From assembly GCF_900631955.1 (NCBI RefSeq), contig NZ_UZWD01000033.1, forward strand, positions 1 to 64,000: a stretch of 64,000 nucleotides of DNA, read 5' to 3'. Below, in pieces: positions 43,336-55,173 of the stretch. Every line of letters begins with the position of its first letter. Position 1 is the first letter of the stretch. The DNA comes from Devosia equisanguinis. Its GTDB lineage: Bacteria > Pseudomonadota > Alphaproteobacteria > Rhizobiales > Devosiaceae. The notes beneath the pieces were generated by a model. That model saw nothing but the letters and a program-made list of their open reading frames with translations, was not told the origin of the DNA and did not search any database. A program made the position numbers and the translations under genes.

Positions 43336-46300
43336 TTATGAGCCCAGCGCGTCATCGAGGAATGCCTGGAGCTGTTCCAGGTGCACGCTCATGCGGCCGG
43401 TAGCCGGCGAGGCAGCAGCGGCGCGGCCGGTATAGCGAACGCGCTGGTTGCCACGGCCCATCTGGTCGAACACCCATTCCACATAGGGTTGGATGAAGGC
43501 CCAGGCCCCCATATTGCGCGGCTCTTCCTGGCACCAGATCACTTCCGCATTGGGGAAGCGGCTCAATTCATCCAGCAGTGCTTTGGCCGGGAACGGATAG
43601 AGCTGCTCGACGCGCAGCAGATAGACATCGTCGATGCCCTTCTTCTCGCGGTCTTCGAGCAGGTCGTAATAGACCTTGCCCGTGCATAGCACCACGCGAC
43701 GGATCTTCTCGTCGCTTTGCAGCCGAATAGTGGTCTTGGGCAGGCCCGGGGCCTCGGCATCGTCCCAGAGCAGGCGATGGAAGACGCTGTCCGGACCCAG
43801 TTCCACCAGACCCGAGACGGCGCGCTTGTGGCGCAAGAGGCTCTTCGGCGTCATCAGGATCAGCGGCTTGCGGAAGTCGCGCTTCAGCTGACGGCGCAGG
43901 ATGTGGAAATAGTTGGCCGGTGTCGTGCAGTTGGCGACCTGCATATTGTCTTCCGCGCACAGCTGCAAGAAGCGCTCGGGACGCGCGGAGGAGTGCTCCG
44001 GGCCCTGCCCTTCATAGCCATGCGGCAACAGCATCACGAGGCCCGACATGCGGAACCACTTGCGCTCGCCCGAGGAGATGAACTGGTCGATCACCACCTG
44101 CGCGCCGTTGACGAAGTCGCCGAACTGGGCTTCCCACAGCGTCAGCGCCTTGGGCTCGGAGAGCGAATAGCCATATTCAAAACCCAGCACCGCTTCTTCG
44201 GAGAGCATCGAATTGATGACCTCGTAGCGCGACTGATCGGGCGCCAGATTGTTGAGCGGCGTATAGGTCTTGTTGTCGACCTGCTGATCGTTGAGCACCG
44301 AATGGCGCTGGCTGAAGGTGCCGCGTTCGCAATCCTGGCCGGAAAGGCGCACGGGATGGCCTTCGGTCACCAGCGTGCCGAAAGCCAGTGCCTCGGCGGT
44401 TGCCCAGTCGATGCCCTCGCCGGACTCGATCGCCGCCAGGCGATTGTCCATGAAGCGCTTGACCGTGCGGTGCACGTTGAAGTCGGCGGGAACCTGGGTG
44501 AGCTTGGTGCCGATCTCGACCAGCCTGTCGAGGGCGACACCGGTTTCGCCACGGCGCGGACCTTCGTCATGCGCCGGCTTGAAGCTCTTCCACTGGCCAT
44601 CGAGCCAGTCGGCCTTGTTCGGACGATAGTCCTGGCCGGCTTCGAATTCAGTTTCGAGGCGCGCCTTCCAGTCGGCCTTGAGCTGGTCGATATCGGTCTG
44701 GGTCAGCAGGCCCTCGCCCACCAGCTTTGCCGAATACAGTTCCAAGGTGGTCTGGTGCGACCGGATCTTGGAATACATCAGAGGCTGGGTGAAGCTGGGC
44801 TCGTCGCCTTCATTATGGCCGAAGCGACGATAGCAGAACATGTCGATGACGACAGGCTTGCCGAACTTCTGGCGATATTCGACCGCGACCTTGGCGGCAA
44901 AGACAACCGCTTCCGGATCGTCGCCGTTCACATGCAGCACCGGCGCCTCGATCATCTTGGCGACATCGGTCGGATAGGGCGAGGAGCGCGAATAGATCGG
45001 CGAGGTGGTGAAGCCGATCTGATTGTTGATCACGAAATGGATCGAGCCACCCGTGCGGTGCCCCTTGAGGCCCGACAGGCCCAGGCACTCGGCAATAACG
45101 CCCTGCCCGGCAAAGGCAGCATCGCCATGGATCAGCAGCGGCAGCACCATGGAGCGGTCCGGCTTGCCGTCCTGCTCGATATTGACCAGCTTGCCATCGG
45201 GGGCAATGTGCTGGTCCTGCTTGGCGCGCGACTTGCCCAGCACCACCGGATCGACGATCTCGAGATGGGAGGGATTGGCAGTCAGCGACAGGTGCACCTT
45301 GTTGCCGTCGAATTCGCGGTCCGAGGAAGCACCCAGATGGTACTTCACGTCGCCCGAACCTTCGACGTCGTCGGGATAGAAGGCGCCGCCCTTGAATTCG
45401 TGGAACAGCGCGCGATGCGGCTTGCTCAAAACCTGGGTGAGGACATTGAGACGGCCACGGTGGGCCATGCCCAAGACGATGTCCTTGATGCCCAGCGCGC
45501 CACCGCGCTTGATGATCTGCTCCAGCGCCGGAATGGTGGCTTCGGCACCATCGAGGCCGAAGCGCTTGGTGCCGGTATATTTGACGTCGAGGAACTTCTC
45601 GAAGCCCTCGGCTTCGATCAGCTTGTTGAGGATGGCCTTCTTGCCCTCGGGCGTGAAGGTGATTTCCTTGTCCGGGCCCTCGATGCGCTCCTGGATCCAC
45701 TGCTTGGCTTCGGGATCGGAGATATGCATGAACTCGATGCCAAGCGTACCGCAATAGGTGCGCTTGAGGATCGCCAGCATCTCGGGGAGCGTCGCGTATT
45801 CGAGGCCGAGATAGTTGTCGATGAAGATCTTGCGGGAATAATCGGCTTCGGTGAAGCCGTAGCTCGTCGGATCGAGCTCGGGCGCCGGCTCTTCGGCGCG
45901 CAGGTGCAGCGGATCGAGATCGGCGTGCAGGTGACCGCGCATGCGATAGGCACGGATCATCATGATGGCGCGGATAGAGTCGCGCGTGGCCTGCAACACT
46001 TCGGTAGCGGTGGGAGCGGGCTTGCCTTCCGCAGCGGCCTTCTTGGCTACGACCTTCTCAGTCTTGACCGCCACTTCGGCCCAGTTGCCGTCCAGGGCGC
46101 TGACCAATTCGCTGGCTTCGGCCTGCGGCCAGTCCTTGCGACCCCAGCTCGGACCGTCGGCGTTCTTGCGCGCCTCGTCCTGGCTATCGTCGAGACGGCT
46201 GAAGAAGCTGGCCCATGTCGCGTCAACGCTGGACGGGTCGCTCTTGAAGCGAGAATAGAGTTGTTCGATGTAGTCGGCATTCCCTCCGTAGAGGAAAGAA

Positions 46301-46338
46301 GTCAGCAAGAACGTGTCGTTCTTTTCCTGTCGTGTCAT
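43336..46338 (-). CDS. sucA: 2-oxoglutarate dehydrogenase E1
   Basis: Thiamine-diphosphate-dependent decarboxylase, 1000 residues, the usual full length. N-terminal FLYGGNADYIEQLYSRFKSDPSSVDATWASFF, HRGRLNVL, FVINNQIGFTT, the ThDP site HVNGDDPEAV and CYRRFGHNEGDEPSFTQP, and LPHGYEGQGPEHSSARPERFLQ are all present. It is transcribed with sucB; the 415-base gap upstream may hold its own promoter. Confidence 0.97.
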   Translation of the reverse strand: MTRQEKNDTFLLTSFLYGGNADYIEQLYSRFKSDPSSVDATWASFFSRLDDSQDEARKNADGPSWGRKDWPQAEASELVSALDGNWAEVAVKTEKVVAKKAAAEGKPAPTATEVLQATRDSIRAIMMIRAYRMRGHLHADLDPLHLRAEEPAPELDPTSYGFTEADYSRKIFIDNYLGLEYATLPEMLAILKRTYCGTLGIEFMHISDPEAKQWIQERIEGPDKEITFTPEGKKAILNKLIEAEGFEKFLDVKYTGTKRFGLDGAEATIPALEQIIKRGGALGIKDIVLGMAHRGRLNVLTQVLSKPHRALFHEFKGGAFYPDDVEGSGDVKYHLGASSDREFDGNKVHLSLTANPSHLEIVDPVVLGKSRAKQDQHIAPDGKLVNIEQDGKPDRSMVLPLLIHGDAAFAGQGVIAECLGLSGLKGHRTGGSIHFVINNQIGFTTSPIYSRSSPYPTDVAKMIEAPVLHVNGDDPEAVVFAAKVAVEYRQKFGKPVVIDMFCYRRFGHNEGDEPSFTQPLMYSKIRSHQTTLELYSAKLVGEGLLTQTDIDQLKADWKARLETEFEAGQDYRPNKADWLDGQWKSFKPAHDEGPRRGETGVALDRLVEIGTKLTQVPADFNVHRTVKRFMDNRLAAIESGEGIDWATAEALAFGTLVTEGHPVRLSGQDCERGTFSQRHSVLNDQQVDNKTYTPLNNLAPDQSRYEVINSMLSEEAVLGFEYGYSLSEPKALTLWEAQFGDFVNGAQVVIDQFISSGERKWFRMSGLVMLLPHGYEGQGPEHSSARPERFLQLCAEDNMQVANCTTPANYFHILRRQLKRDFRKPLILMTPKSLLRHKRAVSGLVELGPDSVFHRLLWDDAEAPGLPKTTIRLQSDEKIRRVVLCTGKVYYDLLEDREKKGIDDVYLLRVEQLYPFPAKALLDELSRFPNAEVIWCQEEPRNMGAWAFIQPYVEWVFDQMGRGNQRVRYTGRAAAASPATGRMSVHLEQLQAFLDDALGS

Positions 46339-46753
46339 CGCTTGTGTCGCAGGACTTTGCGCCCCGCCATCCTTCTCAACGAACCGGGAGTGCCGGTTTC
46401 ACGCGGTCCTTAAATTGCTGCGGATACTGACCGCTTATCCTTAGTATCCTGTTAAGTGGAACGATCCCTGAGCAGGATCGTGGCTCGAATAGACTCATAC
46501 CGTATTGAACGCCCGAGGGCTTATCACCGCTCTGTGTCCGAACCGCGACCTAACCGGGTTGCATCCGGCCAGTTTCGCTGATTGTCGCCCCGGCAAGGGC
46601 CGGGGCTCGTCATGAAATCTCAAGTAAATCGCGGCATTCGCCGAGATGACGCCACGGTAATGCAACCGACATGCCCCGCCATTCGAGCCTAGCTCTCATG
46701 GCCTGCTCGCCTCCAATCGCTCCACCGGAGCGATTGGCCCTGGGGGACGGCTC
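46339..46753 (-). other. intergenic region between sucD and sucA with two hairpins
   Basis: No gene is seen. A perfect hairpin, GCCCCGGC/GCCGGGGC (46587-46606), and another, CCAATCGCTCC/GGAGCGATTGG (46713-46737), lie on the sucD-proximal half. The second is 16 bases after the sucD stop but lacks a T-run. The half next to sucA is less GC-rich and is the likely promoter region, but no box pair is convincing. Confidence 0.5.
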
Positions 46754-47656
46754 TCAGCCCTTCAGCACATCCACAAGCGTGGTGCCAAGGCGCGCCGGCG
46801 ACGGCGAGACGCGAATGCCGGCCGCTTCCATCGCGGCGATCTTGGACTCCGCGTCGCCCTTGCCGCCCGAAACCACGGCGCCGGCATGGCCCATGGTCCG
46901 GCCCTTGGGAGCGGTGCGGCCCGCGATGAAACCGGCCATCGGCTTCTTGCGGCCCTTCTTGGCTTCGTCGATCAGGAACTGGGCGGCGTCTTCTTCGGCC
47001 GAACCGCCGATTTCGCCGATCATGATGATGGCTTCGGTGGCGTCGTCAGCCAGGAACATCTCCAGCACGTCGATGAACTCGGTGCCCTTGACCGGATCGC
47101 CGCCAATGCCGACCGCAGTGGTCTGGCCGAGGCCTTCGTTCGAGGTCTGGAACACTGCCTCATAGGTAAGCGTGCCCGAGCGCGAAACAATACCCACCGA
47201 ACCCTTGCGGAAAATCGAGCCCGGCATGATGCCGATCTTGCATTCTTCCGGGGTCAGGATGCCCGGGCAGTTGGGGCCGAGCAGTCGCGACTTGGAGCGG
47301 TCGAGGCGAGCCTTGACGCGCACCATGTCCATCACCGGGATACCTTCGGTGATGCAGGTGATGAACGGGATTTCGGCATCGATGGCTTCGATGATGGCAT
47401 CGGCAGCACCGGCAGGCGGCACATAGATGACCGAAGCGTCCGCGCCGGTCTTTTCCTTGCCCTCGGCGACCGAAGCGAAGATCGGCAGGCTTTCACCCTT
47501 CGAACCGGTCCAGGTTTCGCCGCCCTTCTTGGGGTGGATACCGCCAACCATCTGCGTGCCATAATAGGCCAGCGCCTGTTCGGTGTGGAAGGTGCCGGTC
47601 TTGCCGGTCAGGCCCTGGACGAGGACCTTGGTGTTCTTATTGACGAGAATAGACAT
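46754..47656 (-). CDS. sucD: succinyl-CoA ligase alpha subunit
   Basis: Alpha subunit of the ADP/GDP-forming succinyl-CoA synthetase, 300 residues. CoA-binding [25 protein letters not shown] start, [18 protein letters not shown] and the phosphohistidine region [18 protein letters not shown] are visible. It follows sucC by 18 bases. Confidence 0.96.
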   Translation of the reverse strand: MSILVNKNTKVLVQGLTGKTGTFHTEQALAYYGTQMVGGIHPKKGGETWTGSKGESLPIFASVAEGKEKTGADASVIYVPPAGAADAIIEAIDAEIPFITCITEGIPVMDMVRVKARLDRSKSRLLGPNCPGILTPEECKIGIMPGSIFRKGSVGIVSRSGTLTYEAVFQTSNEGLGQTTAVGIGGDPVKGTEFIDVLEMFLADDATEAIIMIGEIGGSAEEDAAQFLIDEAKKGRKKPMAGFIAGRTAPKGRTMGHAGAVVSGGKGDAESKIAAMEAAGIRVSPSPARLGTTLVDVLKG

Positions 47657-47674
47657 CAGGTAAGGTCCTTCAAA

Positions 47675-48868
<1,194 letters not shown>

Positions 48869-48958
48869 TCTATTCCCCTTGGGTGGGCAGACGTAAGCCG
48901 GACATTTCCAGAGACCGGAAAGGGCGAAAGCCGCTGGCGGAACCAGCGGCTTCAATCA

Positions 48959-49957
<999 letters not shown>

Positions 49958-50092
49958 TTAACCCTCCCCGCATTGAGGAGCAAGTGAACCCTTCGTCTAA
50001 AGCCGGGTTTGGCCCATGCTGATGGGTGAAGGGGGAATGCCGGTTGGGCATGTGCGCAGGGACTGCGAACTCGAAACGTCCCACCCATCGTC

Positions 50093-50170
50093 ATTGCCCG
50101 GCTCGACCGGGCAATCCATGCTGCAACAAAACGCCGGACAGAAATGGACCACCCGATCAAGTCGGGTGGT
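50093..50170. repeat. composite palindromic intergenic repeat between mdh and zapE
   Basis: Two perfect hairpins occur in 80 bases: ATTGCCCGG/CCGGGCAAT (50093-50115) and ACCACCCGA/TCGGGTGGT (50148-50170). The arrangement is like the dispersed intergenic repeats of Hyphomicrobiales. The second hairpin lies 28 bases after the zapE stop and could serve as its terminator. Confidence 0.5.
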
Positions 50171-50197
50171 GACGATGGACATCTAGAACTGGCTCGG

Positions 50198-51343
50198 TCA
50201 AATGTCTTCTGTCTCGTCGGGCACCGCATCCCGCAACCCCTTGCCGAGATATTCCTCGGACTGCATCTCGGTGAGCCGGGACACCGTGCGCTGGAATTCG
50301 AAGGCGGTCTTGTCGTCCTTGCCCAATTGTTCGAGCGGCACCGCAAAGCTGGCCGCCAGCTTGACGCCCCGGTCGTAGAGACTGTCGATCAACAGGATGA
50401 AGCGCTTGGCCGCATCGGACCGGGTCCGGTCCATCTGTGGCACATCCTCGAGCATCACCGAATCGAACGAATGTGCGATGCTTACGAAATCTCTGGTCCC
50501 CAGCGGCTTTTCGCAGAGATCGGCAAAACCGAAACGGGCCGCCCCCATGGACATTGCCGGCACCGGAATTTCCCGGCCAATGCTTTCAATCACCCCCGGC
50601 GCGCCCAGTTCGCCGCCGGTAATGCGCAGCCAGAGCCGGTCCATGACCGCGCCGATTTCGGGCCCGGTGCCGAAGGCATAGACCTGCTGCCCGGCAAATT
50701 TCAGCCGCCGATAATCCTGTTCCGATGGCAGCCCCACCACCACCGTCTCCGCCTTGAGCCGGGCGATGAAGGGCAGGAACAGTTGCCGGTTGAGACCATC
50801 CTTGTAGAGATCGTCGGGGACCACGTTTGAGGTGGAGACCAGTGTGACCCCGCCGGCAAACAGTTTTTCGAACAGCCGGTCGAGCAGCATGGCGTTGGCG
50901 ATGTCATGGACGTGGAACTCGTCGAGGCAGAGCACGCGCAACCCGCTCATGAGGATTGGCCGCACCACCGCTTCCACCGGATCGGCATTGTCGGCACTGC
51001 CTTTGGGCGACTTGCGAAACGCCGCAATGGCTTGGTGCACCTCATCCATGAATTCGTGGAAATGCACGCGCCGCTTCTGCGGGAACGGCACGGCGGCAAA
51101 GAACAGGTCCATCAGCATGGTCTTGCCGCGCCCCACTTCGCCGAACAGGTAGAGCCCGCGCACCGGCTTCGGCTTGTCGAAAAACCCGAACAGCCGCCTT
51201 GGCTTGGCCGCCATCAGGTCGTTCAGCACGCGATCGAACTGGTCCGCCGCCTCGCGCTGCGCCGGATCGGCGCTCAGCGCCCCGCGCGCCACCAGCGCAT
51301 CATAGGCGGTGCGAACCGAGGAATAGGGGGAAGAAGAAGCCAT
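50198..51343 (-). CDS. zapE: cell division protein ZapE (AFG1-like ATPase)
   Basis: A 381-residue P-loop ATPase. Walker A GEVGRGKTMLMDLFF, Walker B VLCLDEFHVHDIANAML and STSNVVPDDLYKDGLNR are characteristic of AFG1/ZapE. In E. coli it acts at the division site and destabilises FtsZ polymers. The start at MASSSPYSSV fits the family length; its ribosome site is poor. It commonly lies beside mdh in this order, as here. Confidence 0.93.
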   Translation of the reverse strand: MASSSPYSSVRTAYDALVARGALSADPAQREAADQFDRVLNDLMAAKPRRLFGFFDKPKPVRGLYLFGEVGRGKTMLMDLFFAAVPFPQKRRVHFHEFMDEVHQAIAAFRKSPKGSADNADPVEAVVRPILMSGLRVLCLDEFHVHDIANAMLLDRLFEKLFAGGVTLVSTSNVVPDDLYKDGLNRQLFLPFIARLKAETVVVGLPSEQDYRRLKFAGQQVYAFGTGPEIGAVMDRLWLRITGGELGAPGVIESIGREIPVPAMSMGAARFGFADLCEKPLGTRDFVSIAHSFDSVMLEDVPQMDRTRSDAAKRFILLIDSLYDRGVKLAASFAVPLEQLGKDDKTAFEFQRTVSRLTEMQSEEYLGKGLRDAVPDETEDI

Positions 51344-51483
51344 CAAGCAATACCGAGCCAAACCCGCGCCGGCCCCAAGGCCAGTCGCACCACCCATTGC
51401 GTCGTGAGCCGGCCCGGGTCAACCCCGAGCGGCCACCTGCTCTGTGGCAAGGCAATTTCAAGCATGTAGAAGGATGACACAAA

Positions 51484-51508
51484 AAAGCCGGCCCATTGGA
51501 CCGGCTTT
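51484..51508 (-). terminator. rho-independent terminator of the Omp19-like gene
   Basis: An 11-bp stem with one wobble (AAAGCCGGTCC on the minus strand) and three-base loop, followed by six T. It lies seven bases after the gene. Confidence 0.9.
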
Positions 51509-51515
51509 CGTGAAC

Positions 51516-52109
51516 TTAGCGCGACATGGAGACCGGCTGGCCACCACCCATCGTGCCGATATAACGGCCCGAGCTCGGCGCCAGGAACGCGGCGATATTG
51601 CCGTTATCATCATAAAGCTGCAGCTGGCTGCCGACCTGCTGCCAGCCCGTCACTGCCGCAATCTGCGACACGGTGCAGCCCGGCGCCGAAGCGCGATAGT
51701 AATTGGTACCGGTCTTGGCGGTCATCGGCAGGTTGAGCCGGCAGGTCTGGCCGCCAGCCACCACGTTCCACACGCCTTCCGGTCCGGTGCTGACGCCGGT
51801 GGTCATCGGTTGGCCCAGCGACACGATCGAGCCATTGGCGCCCGCAACCTGCGTCGGCTGCGTCATGGCGGGCTGGCCGCCCAGAACCGGCTGGCCGGAA
51901 AGGCCCGGGGCGGGCGTGCCCGTCGCGCCGATCGCCGGCAGCGTATTCTGCTGCACCGTCGAGTTCTGCACCGGCTGCGCCTGGCTGGGCGCACCGATGA
52001 CATTGAGATTGCTGGTGTTGGTTCCACTGGTCGAGGCACAGCCGGCCAGCACCAGGGCCAATACCGACAAACCCGCAATGGAAGAAGCGCCGCGCTTCCA
52101 AACCTGCAT
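51516..52109 (-). CDS. Omp19-like lipoprotein, AprI/Inh-type protease inhibitor fold
   Basis: A 197-residue outer-membrane lipoprotein. Lipobox LVLAGC gives lipidated Cys24. A Ser/Thr/Pro/Gln-rich linker (about 25-105) precedes a C-terminal beta-barrel-like domain with GVWNVVAGGQTCRLNLP, YYRASAPGC, QLQLYDDNGNIAAF and GGGQPVSMSR. This order matches Brucella Omp19 and the AprI/Inh metalloprotease-inhibitor family, including the Cys pair. It may protect the envelope from proteases. Confidence 0.83.
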   Translation of the reverse strand: MQVWKRGASSIAGLSVLALVLAGCASTSGTNTSNLNVIGAPSQAQPVQNSTVQQNTLPAIGATGTPAPGLSGQPVLGGQPAMTQPTQVAGANGSIVSLGQPMTTGVSTGPEGVWNVVAGGQTCRLNLPMTAKTGTNYYRASAPGCTVSQIAAVTGWQQVGSQLQLYDDNGNIAAFLAPSSGRYIGTMGGGQPVSMSR

Positions 52110-52231
52110 TGATCACTCCTGCCCCAAGGGCTTAAGGGAAATTAACACTTGTGGCGGCTTATAAAGCAAACAGCCCCCCACGTTCAATCGCCCAACCCGC
52201 ACCTTTCTTGTGCTGCCGCAATATGGCCGTT

Positions 52232-52465
52232 TTAGGGGTGGGTGTCGTTCATATCCTTCATCAGGTCCGCGAGAAGCACAGCCGCATCCTCGGCCTCGTC
52301 CTCCGGAACCTCGATACTAACGCCCTGTGTTCCGAAAAGGTTCGGAACCCCCGGCAATCCGCCATCCACCGGATCGAGCGGGTGAAAGCCATGCGCCCGC
52401 AGCGCGACCAGCATCACCCTGGCGATGGAAATATCCTTGATCTGCCCGACGGATTGAAACCGCAT
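52232..52465 (-). CDS. small protein, DUF2007-like putative signal-transducing family
   Basis: A 77-residue cytoplasmic protein. The pattern ARVMLVALRAHGFHPLD...GVSIEVPEDEAEDAAVLLADL resembles DUF2007 proteins (short alpha/beta, often regulatory, poorly characterised). It stands alone between the Omp19-like gene and yejB. Family assignment is by impression of the pattern. Confidence 0.6.
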   Translation of the reverse strand: MRFQSVGQIKDISIARVMLVALRAHGFHPLDPVDGGLPGVPNLFGTQGVSIEVPEDEAEDAAVLLADLMKDMNDTHP

Positions 52466-52674
52466 CCGCTTCTCCTTGTTGGATACCGATCCTGAACGGC
52501 GGCGGCGGCCAGGGCAAGCCCTGCACTACAAACCCGCGTGAAAGCCGGCGATCGGCAGGCGAGCAATCTTGCATCGCCGTCACGGAAGTGTTGCAGTGCC
52601 GATCAGTTGTCATCGCCCTTTGATTTGCGTCGCACACGCCGCAAAGCCGGGCATGTCTCGTTGCCGGAGCAGGC

Positions 52675-53769
52675 ATGGGCGCCTATATCTTCCGCCGTCT
52701 CCTGCTGATGATCCCGACCGTGTTCGGCATCATGGCCGTGTCCTTTGTCATCACCCAGTTCGCCCCCGGCGGTCCTGTGGAACAGGCCCTGGCCAATATG
52801 TCGGGGCAGAACGTGTCGCTCAGCGAGCGCGTTACCGGCGGTGGCGGCGATGGCGTGGCCGCCCCATCCCGCCAGCAGACTGGCGGCGCCTATCGCGGCA
52901 GCCAGGGCCTGCCGCCCGAACTGGTCGCGCGCATCGAAAAGCAGTTTGGCTTCGACAAGCCGCCGCTCGAACGCTTTTTCTCCATGATCGGAAATTACCT
53001 GCGCTTCGATTTCGGCGACAGCTATTACCGCGACATTTCGGTGATCGATCTGATCAAGGAAAAGATGCCGGTTTCGATCTCGCTGGGCCTGTGGATGACG
53101 CTGATTGCCTATGGCATTTCGATCCCCCTTGGCATTGCCAAGGCGGTGCAAGACGGCAGCCGTTTCGATGTCTGGACCTCGACCATCGTCATCATCGGCT
53201 ATGCCGTGCCCGGCTTCCTGGTGGCCATCGCGCTCGTCGTCCTCTTCGCCGGCGGCTCGTTCTGGTCGATCTTTCCGCTACGCGGGCTCACCTCGCCGGG
53301 CTGGGTCAGTTTTCCCTGGTGGCGGCAGGTGCTCGACTATTTCTGGCATCTGGTGCTTCCCATCATCGCCATGGGCCTGGGCGCCTTCGCCACCGCGACG
53401 CTGCTGACCAAGAACTCCTTTCTCGACGAGATCGGCAAGCAATATGTCACCACCGCCCGCGCCAAGGGCCTGACCGAGCGGCAGGTGCTCTATGGCCACG
53501 TCTTCCGCAACGCCATGATGTTGATCATTGCTGGCTTTCCCGGCGCCTTTATCGGCGTCTTCTTCGGCGGCTCGCTGCTGATCGAAACCATCTTCTCGCT
53601 CGACGGCCTCGGTCTTCTCGGCTTCCAGTCGGTGGTCAGCCGCGATTATCCGGTGGTCTTTGCCACACTCTACATCTTCTCGCTGCTCGGCCTCATCATC
53701 GGGCTGGTATCGGACCTGGCCTATATGTGGGTCGATCCACGCCTCGATTTCGAAAGCCGCGACGTATGA
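52675..53769 (+). CDS. yejB: microcin C / peptide ABC transporter permease YejB
   Basis: A 364-residue inner-membrane permease. [40 protein letters not shown] is the YejB/DppB start, and [22 protein letters not shown] is the EAA loop. The long periplasmic insert (residues about 45-85) is typical of YejB. It is the first gene of the operon and overlaps yejE as ATGA. Confidence 0.95.
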   Translation: MGAYIFRRLLLMIPTVFGIMAVSFVITQFAPGGPVEQALANMSGQNVSLSERVTGGGGDGVAAPSRQQTGGAYRGSQGLPPELVARIEKQFGFDKPPLERFFSMIGNYLRFDFGDSYYRDISVIDLIKEKMPVSISLGLWMTLIAYGISIPLGIAKAVQDGSRFDVWTSTIVIIGYAVPGFLVAIALVVLFAGGSFWSIFPLRGLTSPGWVSFPWWRQVLDYFWHLVLPIIAMGLGAFATATLLTKNSFLDEIGKQYVTTARAKGLTERQVLYGHVFRNAMMLIIAGFPGAFIGVFFGGSLLIETIFSLDGLGLLGFQSVVSRDYPVVFATLYIFSLLGLIIGLVSDLAYMWVDPRLDFESRDV

Positions 53770-54884
53770 GCCTCGACGCTGCCCCGCATGGCCGCCTCAG
53801 CCCGCTCAACCGGCGGCGCCTCGCCAATTTCCGCGCCAATCGCCGCGGCTGGTGGAGTTTCTGGATCTTCCTCGTCCTCTTTGTGGTGACGCTGGGCGCC
53901 GAATTCATCGCCAATGACCGGCCCATTCTCGTCTCCTACAAGGGCGAGCTGATGGTGCCGGCACTTATCGACTATCCCGAAAGCACCTTTGGCGGGTTCC
54001 TCGCCACCACCAATTACCGCGATGAATTCATCGCTGATGAGATCAGCGCCAATGGCTGGGTGCTCTGGCCGCCCATCCGCTTCAGCTACAATACAGTCGA
54101 TCCCTATGTAGCCTTTCCCGGCGCCAACCCGCCCAGCTGGTTGATGAGCCGCGACGTGGTGTGCCAGCGCTACCCACAAGGCCTCGCAGATCCCGGCTGC
54201 CTTCCAGGCAATTTCCACGTCCTGGGCACCGATGGAACCGGGCGCGACGTCATGGCGCGGCTGATCTATGGCTTCCGCATTTCCATCCTCTTCGGCCTCG
54301 TCCTCACCGTCGCCTCTTCAGTAATAGGCGTCGCGGCCGGCGCCCTGCAGGGCTATTTCGGCGGCTGGGTCGATCTCATCGCCCAAAGGCTGATCGAAAT
54401 CTGGACCTCGGTACCCGCCCTTTATCTCCTCCTCATCATCTCCTCGGTGATCGCGCCCGGCTTCTGGGTGCTGCTCGGCATTTTGCTTTTGTTCTCCTGG
54501 GTGACGCTGGTGGGCATCGTGCGGGCCGAATTCCTGCGCGCCCGCAATTTCGAATATGTCACCGCCGCCCGCGCCCTGGGTGTATCCAACCGCATGATCA
54601 TGTGGCGGCATCTTCTACCCAATGCCATGGTCGCGACGCTGACCTTCATGCCCTTCATCCTCTCGGGCTCGGTGGCGACGCTGACCTCACTCGATTTCCT
54701 GGGCTTCGGCCTGCCCTCCGGCTCGCCTTCGCTGGGCCAGTTGCTCGAAGAGGGCAAGAACAACCTCGAAGCCCCCTGGCTTGGTCTGACCGGCTTTTTC
54801 ACCATCTCCTTGATGATGACGCTCCTGGTCTTCATCGGCGAAGCCATCCGCGACGCCTTCGATCCCCGAAAGACCTTCCGATGA
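53766..54884 (+). CDS. yejE: microcin C / peptide ABC transporter permease YejE
   Basis: A 372-residue DppC-like permease with a first helix at about residues 30-50, a long YejE-specific periplasmic domain ([16 protein letters not shown] to [17 protein letters not shown]) and EAA loop [23 protein letters not shown]. The ATG overlaps the yejB stop. Its stop is 34 bases before a toxin-antitoxin pair that now lies between it and yejF. Confidence 0.95.
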   Translation: MSLDAAPHGRLSPLNRRRLANFRANRRGWWSFWIFLVLFVVTLGAEFIANDRPILVSYKGELMVPALIDYPESTFGGFLATTNYRDEFIADEISANGWVLWPPIRFSYNTVDPYVAFPGANPPSWLMSRDVVCQRYPQGLADPGCLPGNFHVLGTDGTGRDVMARLIYGFRISILFGLVLTVASSVIGVAAGALQGYFGGWVDLIAQRLIEIWTSVPALYLLLIISSVIAPGFWVLLGILLLFSWVTLVGIVRAEFLRARNFEYVTAARALGVSNRMIMWRHLLPNAMVATLTFMPFILSGSVATLTSLDFLGFGLPSGSPSLGQLLEEGKNNLEAPWLGLTGFFTISLMMTLLVFIGEAIRDAFDPRKTFR

Positions 54885-54918
54885 AATGTGGTATGATGGC
54901 CTCGCAAGGAGGCGCGCC

Positions 54919-55170
54919 ATGAACAAGATCGTGCGGCAGCATTACCCGGTCGAGAACCTGCCAGAGGATTTGCGCGAACTCGTATCGACAAGTTCGGTCA
55001 CGGTCATTTTAACCGAGGAGACGTATTCGACTCCGCCCCCACTTTCTCGCGAGCAGGCAGTCGCTTTGATGAAGCAGATGCAGCGCGATGCGGCGGAGCG
55101 CGGGGAAACCGTCACCACGGAGGAAGCTGTAGCGAGAATTCGGGCACTTCGCGACGAGTGGGATGACTGA
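54919..55170 (+). CDS. putative antitoxin of a VapC-type pair
   Basis: An 83-residue protein starting at an ATG behind a perfect AAGGAGG. It lies directly before, and three bases from, the VapC-like toxin start. The N-terminus (IVRQHYPVENLPEDLRELV) could be a small DNA-binding or swapped-hairpin domain, and the C-terminal half is helical and charged (REQAVALMKQMQRDAAERGE, RIRALRDEWDD), as expected for a toxin-binding tail. I do not place it in a named family. Base composition is visibly less GC-rich than yejE and yejF. Confidence 0.7.
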   Translation: MNKIVRQHYPVENLPEDLRELVSTSSVTVILTEETYSTPPPLSREQAVALMKQMQRDAAERGETVTTEEAVARIRALRDEWDD

Positions 55171-55173
55171 TTG

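Noticed and set aside
43717..46413. An 898-codon open frame on the plus strand opposite sucA
   Set aside because: It is antisense to an unmistakable full-length sucA. Its translation is rich in His, Gln, Arg and Gly with no domain pattern, as expected of GC-rich codon shadowing.
46441..46500. GGAAC-N16-CGTG on the plus strand near 46457 as a further EcfG promoter
   Set aside because: The -10 is imperfect and no plus-strand gene follows; likely chance.
52569..53765. A 771-codon frame fusing upstream sequence to yejE
   Set aside because: Before 53766 it runs out of frame through yejB. The yejE ATG overlaps the yejB stop, as usual for coupled genes.
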